Below, piece after piece: positions 5,901-6,910 of a DNA stretch of 6,910 nt. Made by a program: the position numbers and the translations under genes. Where the stretch lies: positions 1 through 6,910 of the forward strand of contig JAGVOV010000147.1 of NCBI GenBank assembly GCA_020052545.1, read 5' to 3'. How positions within the stretch are numbered: the first letter of the stretch is position 1; each line of letters begins with the position of its first letter. This DNA is from an archaeon. Lineage in GTDB: Archaea > Nanobdellota > Nanobdellia > Woesearchaeales > JAGVOV01. The notes below the pieces were generated by a model, which worked only from the letters and a program-made list of their open reading frames with translations, had not been told where the DNA came from and made no database searches.

Positions 5901-6524
5901 ATGAAATTAATAACTTATCTGGGAATAATGGCGATGCTTGCGACCGAGGCTGTCGCGCAGAACATAAGCTTAGGATATAATGCGCTTCAGGTAGGCTTGA
6001 CAAACAATAAGGATGCAAGGTTCAGGGCTTATACAAATGTAGCATTGAAAGCAAGTCCTGTGAGGCTTGGCTTCCATGGCCTGAATGAAGGCAGCAACAA
6101 TTATCTTTTCGGAAGAGAGACGGCAAAGCTAGGCCTTGAGGGCATTGCAGCAGCTGATGCAATATATACGACAAGGCTCGCAGGAAACTATCCAAGCAAT
6201 CTAGAACAGATAGATCGGGCAGCAGGAGCGAGAATCAACATCGCTGGCGTCTCATTAATTGAATACGGCTGGGCAGACATTGTGAAACATTTTGGCAATT
6301 ACAAAGGCCCGGAAGCGGTCATCTTCGCAGGGAAATCAGTTGAAGGCTTCAATATCGAGGCGACTGCGGCCCTGAAAGATGGCGATAAAAAATACCTGGA
6401 AGTAGAGGCATTGACACCTTCAGTAGATTTAGGAGTGAAGCTGAGAGGCTATGGAAGGATTGAGCTGCCAGGATTAAAGATGGAAAATAAAAGCATAGTG
6501 ATAGGAATACAGGGGCAGCTCTAA
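5901..6524 (+). CDS. Exported protein with signal peptide, probably beta-rich, unknown function
   Basis: I do not recognise the family. From the ATG at 5901 it has 207 residues. The N-terminus MKLITYLGIMAMLATEAVAQN is a typical Sec signal peptide with an A-V-A/Q site for signal peptidase I after residue 19. There is no cysteine, so it is not a lipoprotein and not a substrate of the Lgt in this window. The mature part has many alternating polar/hydrophobic stretches, for example ISLGYNALQVGL (22-33), RFRAYTNVALKA (40-51), FNIEATAALKDG (150-161), KYLEVEAL (164-171), VDLGVKLRGYGRIEL (175-189) and SIVIGIQGQL at the C-terminus. This pattern suggests antiparallel beta strands, possibly a barrel or sandwich. 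A GTG at 5892 would add three residues but overlaps the Shine-Dalgarno. It is divergent from the TrmB-family regulator, which may control it. Confidence 0.75.
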   Translation: MKLITYLGIMAMLATEAVAQNISLGYNALQVGLTNNKDARFRAYTNVALKASPVRLGFHGLNEGSNNYLFGRETAKLGLEGIAAADAIYTTRLAGNYPSNLEQIDRAAGARINIAGVSLIEYGWADIVKHFGNYKGPEAVIFAGKSVEGFNIEATAALKDGDKKYLEVEALTPSVDLGVKLRGYGRIELPGLKMENKSIVIGIQGQL

Positions 6525-6557
6525 AAACCATAGTGCATCCAGAAAGTGTATGGCTTC

Positions 6558-6593
6558 TGATACTAAGAAAGTATCAATGGCATTCTTTTTTTT
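6558..6593 (+). terminator. Hairpin followed by T8 tract
   Basis: TGATACT-AAGAA-AGTATCA (6558-6576) is a perfect 7-bp stem with a 5-nt loop; after 9 more bases comes a run of eight T (6586-6593). Archaeal RNA polymerase stops at T-runs, so this is a likely terminator for the exported-protein gene, 33 nt after its stop. The hairpin overlaps the stop codon of the convergent minus-strand gene and the T8 lies inside its coding end. Confidence 0.55.
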
Positions 6594-6767
6594 CTGATGT
6601 CATAGATTTGGCCATGAGCAAGTGGGACACTAAGCATATCATCATAGCGCCGAAGAAAAGATAGTTGCTGTTCAGGCCGAAGAACTTGGCCGCTATAAAG
6701 ATAAGCACCAATGGCGCTATGCACAATGCGATCATCCAAAAATGGCCCAATGGCCCTTATGCTCCAT
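6574..6767 (-). CDS. Small membrane protein, apparently split by a one-base frameshift
   Basis: The minus strand encodes a 53-residue frame from an ATG at 6735-6733 to a TGA at 6576-6574: a membrane span MIALCIAPLVLIFIAAKFFG, then NYLFFGAMMICLVSHLLMA as a second span, and a charged tail ending KKECH. Just upstream, in another frame, an ATG at 6767 gives MEHKGHWAIFG before a stop at 6734-6732. Adding one base to the A5 run at 6738-6742 joins them as HWAIFWMIAL, a 64-residue protein with a natural N-terminal segment leading into the first span. The ATG at 6767 has GAAGTGA as a Shine-Dalgarno about 5 nt before it. Short two-span proteins with a His-rich start and late M/H residues resemble small membrane proteins of unknown function in other prokaryotes; I do not assign a function. 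Either a sequencing indel, a real frameshift, or two overlapping ORFs (they meet in an ATGA) would explain it. Confidence 0.55.
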
Positions 6768-6772
6768 ATTTT

Positions 6773-6910
6773 TCACTTCAGCTGCCATTCAAAAGCCCTC
6801 TCCCCGATGCTTGGCTCGCTTACAACAAGCTTAATAAATTTGGCTTTGCTGTTGATTGCACCAAAGATGAGTTTGCCGCTCCTATGGTGGCCGCCGGGCT
6901 GAGCTCCCTG
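6773..6910 (-). CDS. C-terminal end of an unidentified protein (partial, enters from the right edge)
   Basis: On the minus strand a frame is open from the right edge to a TGA at 6775-6773, giving 45 residues that include SGKLIFGAINSKAKFIKLVV and end SIGERAFEWQLK. The composition is protein-like, with alternating strands. I do not recognise the family. Its stop lies 5 nt before the start of the small membrane protein gene (6767), so the two probably form one unit. A TTTATTAA inside this frame (6838-6831 on the minus strand) would then be coding sequence rather than a promoter. Confidence 0.5.
   Translation of the reverse strand, partial: QGAQPGGHHRSGKLIFGAINSKAKFIKLVVSEPSIGERAFEWQLK

Noticed and set aside
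6529..6555. CCATA...TATGG inverted repeat after the exported-protein gene
   Set aside because: Only five pairs with a long loop; easily explained by chance, and a better hairpin follows.
6831..6838. TTTATTAA on the minus strand as promoter of the small membrane protein
   Set aside because: Its centre is about 67 nt from the preferred start at 6767 (46.5 nt from an ATG at 6788), and it lies inside an open protein-like frame, so it is more likely coding sequence.
6711..6902. 63-residue plus-strand open frame
   Set aside because: It has no promoter or Shine-Dalgarno, its composition is unlike neighbouring proteins, and it lies opposite two better-supported minus-strand frames.
1..6910. CRISPR arrays, tRNA or rRNA genes, insertion sequences
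   Set aside because: No regularly spaced repeats, no cloverleaf-like sequence and no transposase frames were seen; genes fill almost the whole window.

Overview
The window looks like a piece of an archaeal genome, probably from an uncultivated lineage such as a DPANN archaeon. The evidence is: TATA boxes whose centres lie about 26.5 nt upstream of start codons, with no room for a Shine-Dalgarno (leaderless transcription); a TrmB-family regulator; a two-part ACT-type regulator of an archaeal kind; and a short-chain prenyl synthase with an archaeal GGPP-synthase chain-length signature. The lineage is inferred; no rRNA or marker gene is present.

Region 1 (1-3623, plus strand) concerns glycerol phosphate and lipids. 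The C-terminus of an unidentified protein overlaps (ATGA) a GlpD/GlpA-type glycerol-3-phosphate dehydrogenase. A promoter in the 32-nt gap after it drives a clear Lgt (prolipoprotein diacylglyceryl transferase), which overlaps (ATGA) a geranylgeranyl diphosphate synthase. Together these could feed glycerol phosphate into DHAP, make the C20 isoprenoid chains of archaeal lipids, and attach membrane lipid to lipoproteins. A bacterial-type Lgt coupled to an isoprenoid synthase in an archaeal setting is the most interesting point here.

Region 2 (3639-5798) holds small regulators in convergent and divergent pairs: an ACT-domain protein (minus), an unrecognised protein of about 94-105 residues (plus), an HxlR-family winged-helix regulator without cysteines (plus), and a TrmB-family regulator (minus). 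Four genes in the window (lgt, ACT, HxlR, TrmB) have a TATA-to-start distance of exactly 26.5 nt.

Region 3 (5799-6910) begins with a divergent intergenic region holding a TGGTAT-N6-ATACCA inverted repeat between two promoters. An exported, cysteine-free, probably beta-rich protein follows; it has a leader and a Shine-Dalgarno. It ends at a hairpin plus T8 tract that faces a small minus-strand membrane protein, which appears to be interrupted by a one-base frameshift at an A5 run. That gene follows the C-terminus of another minus-strand protein entering from the right edge.
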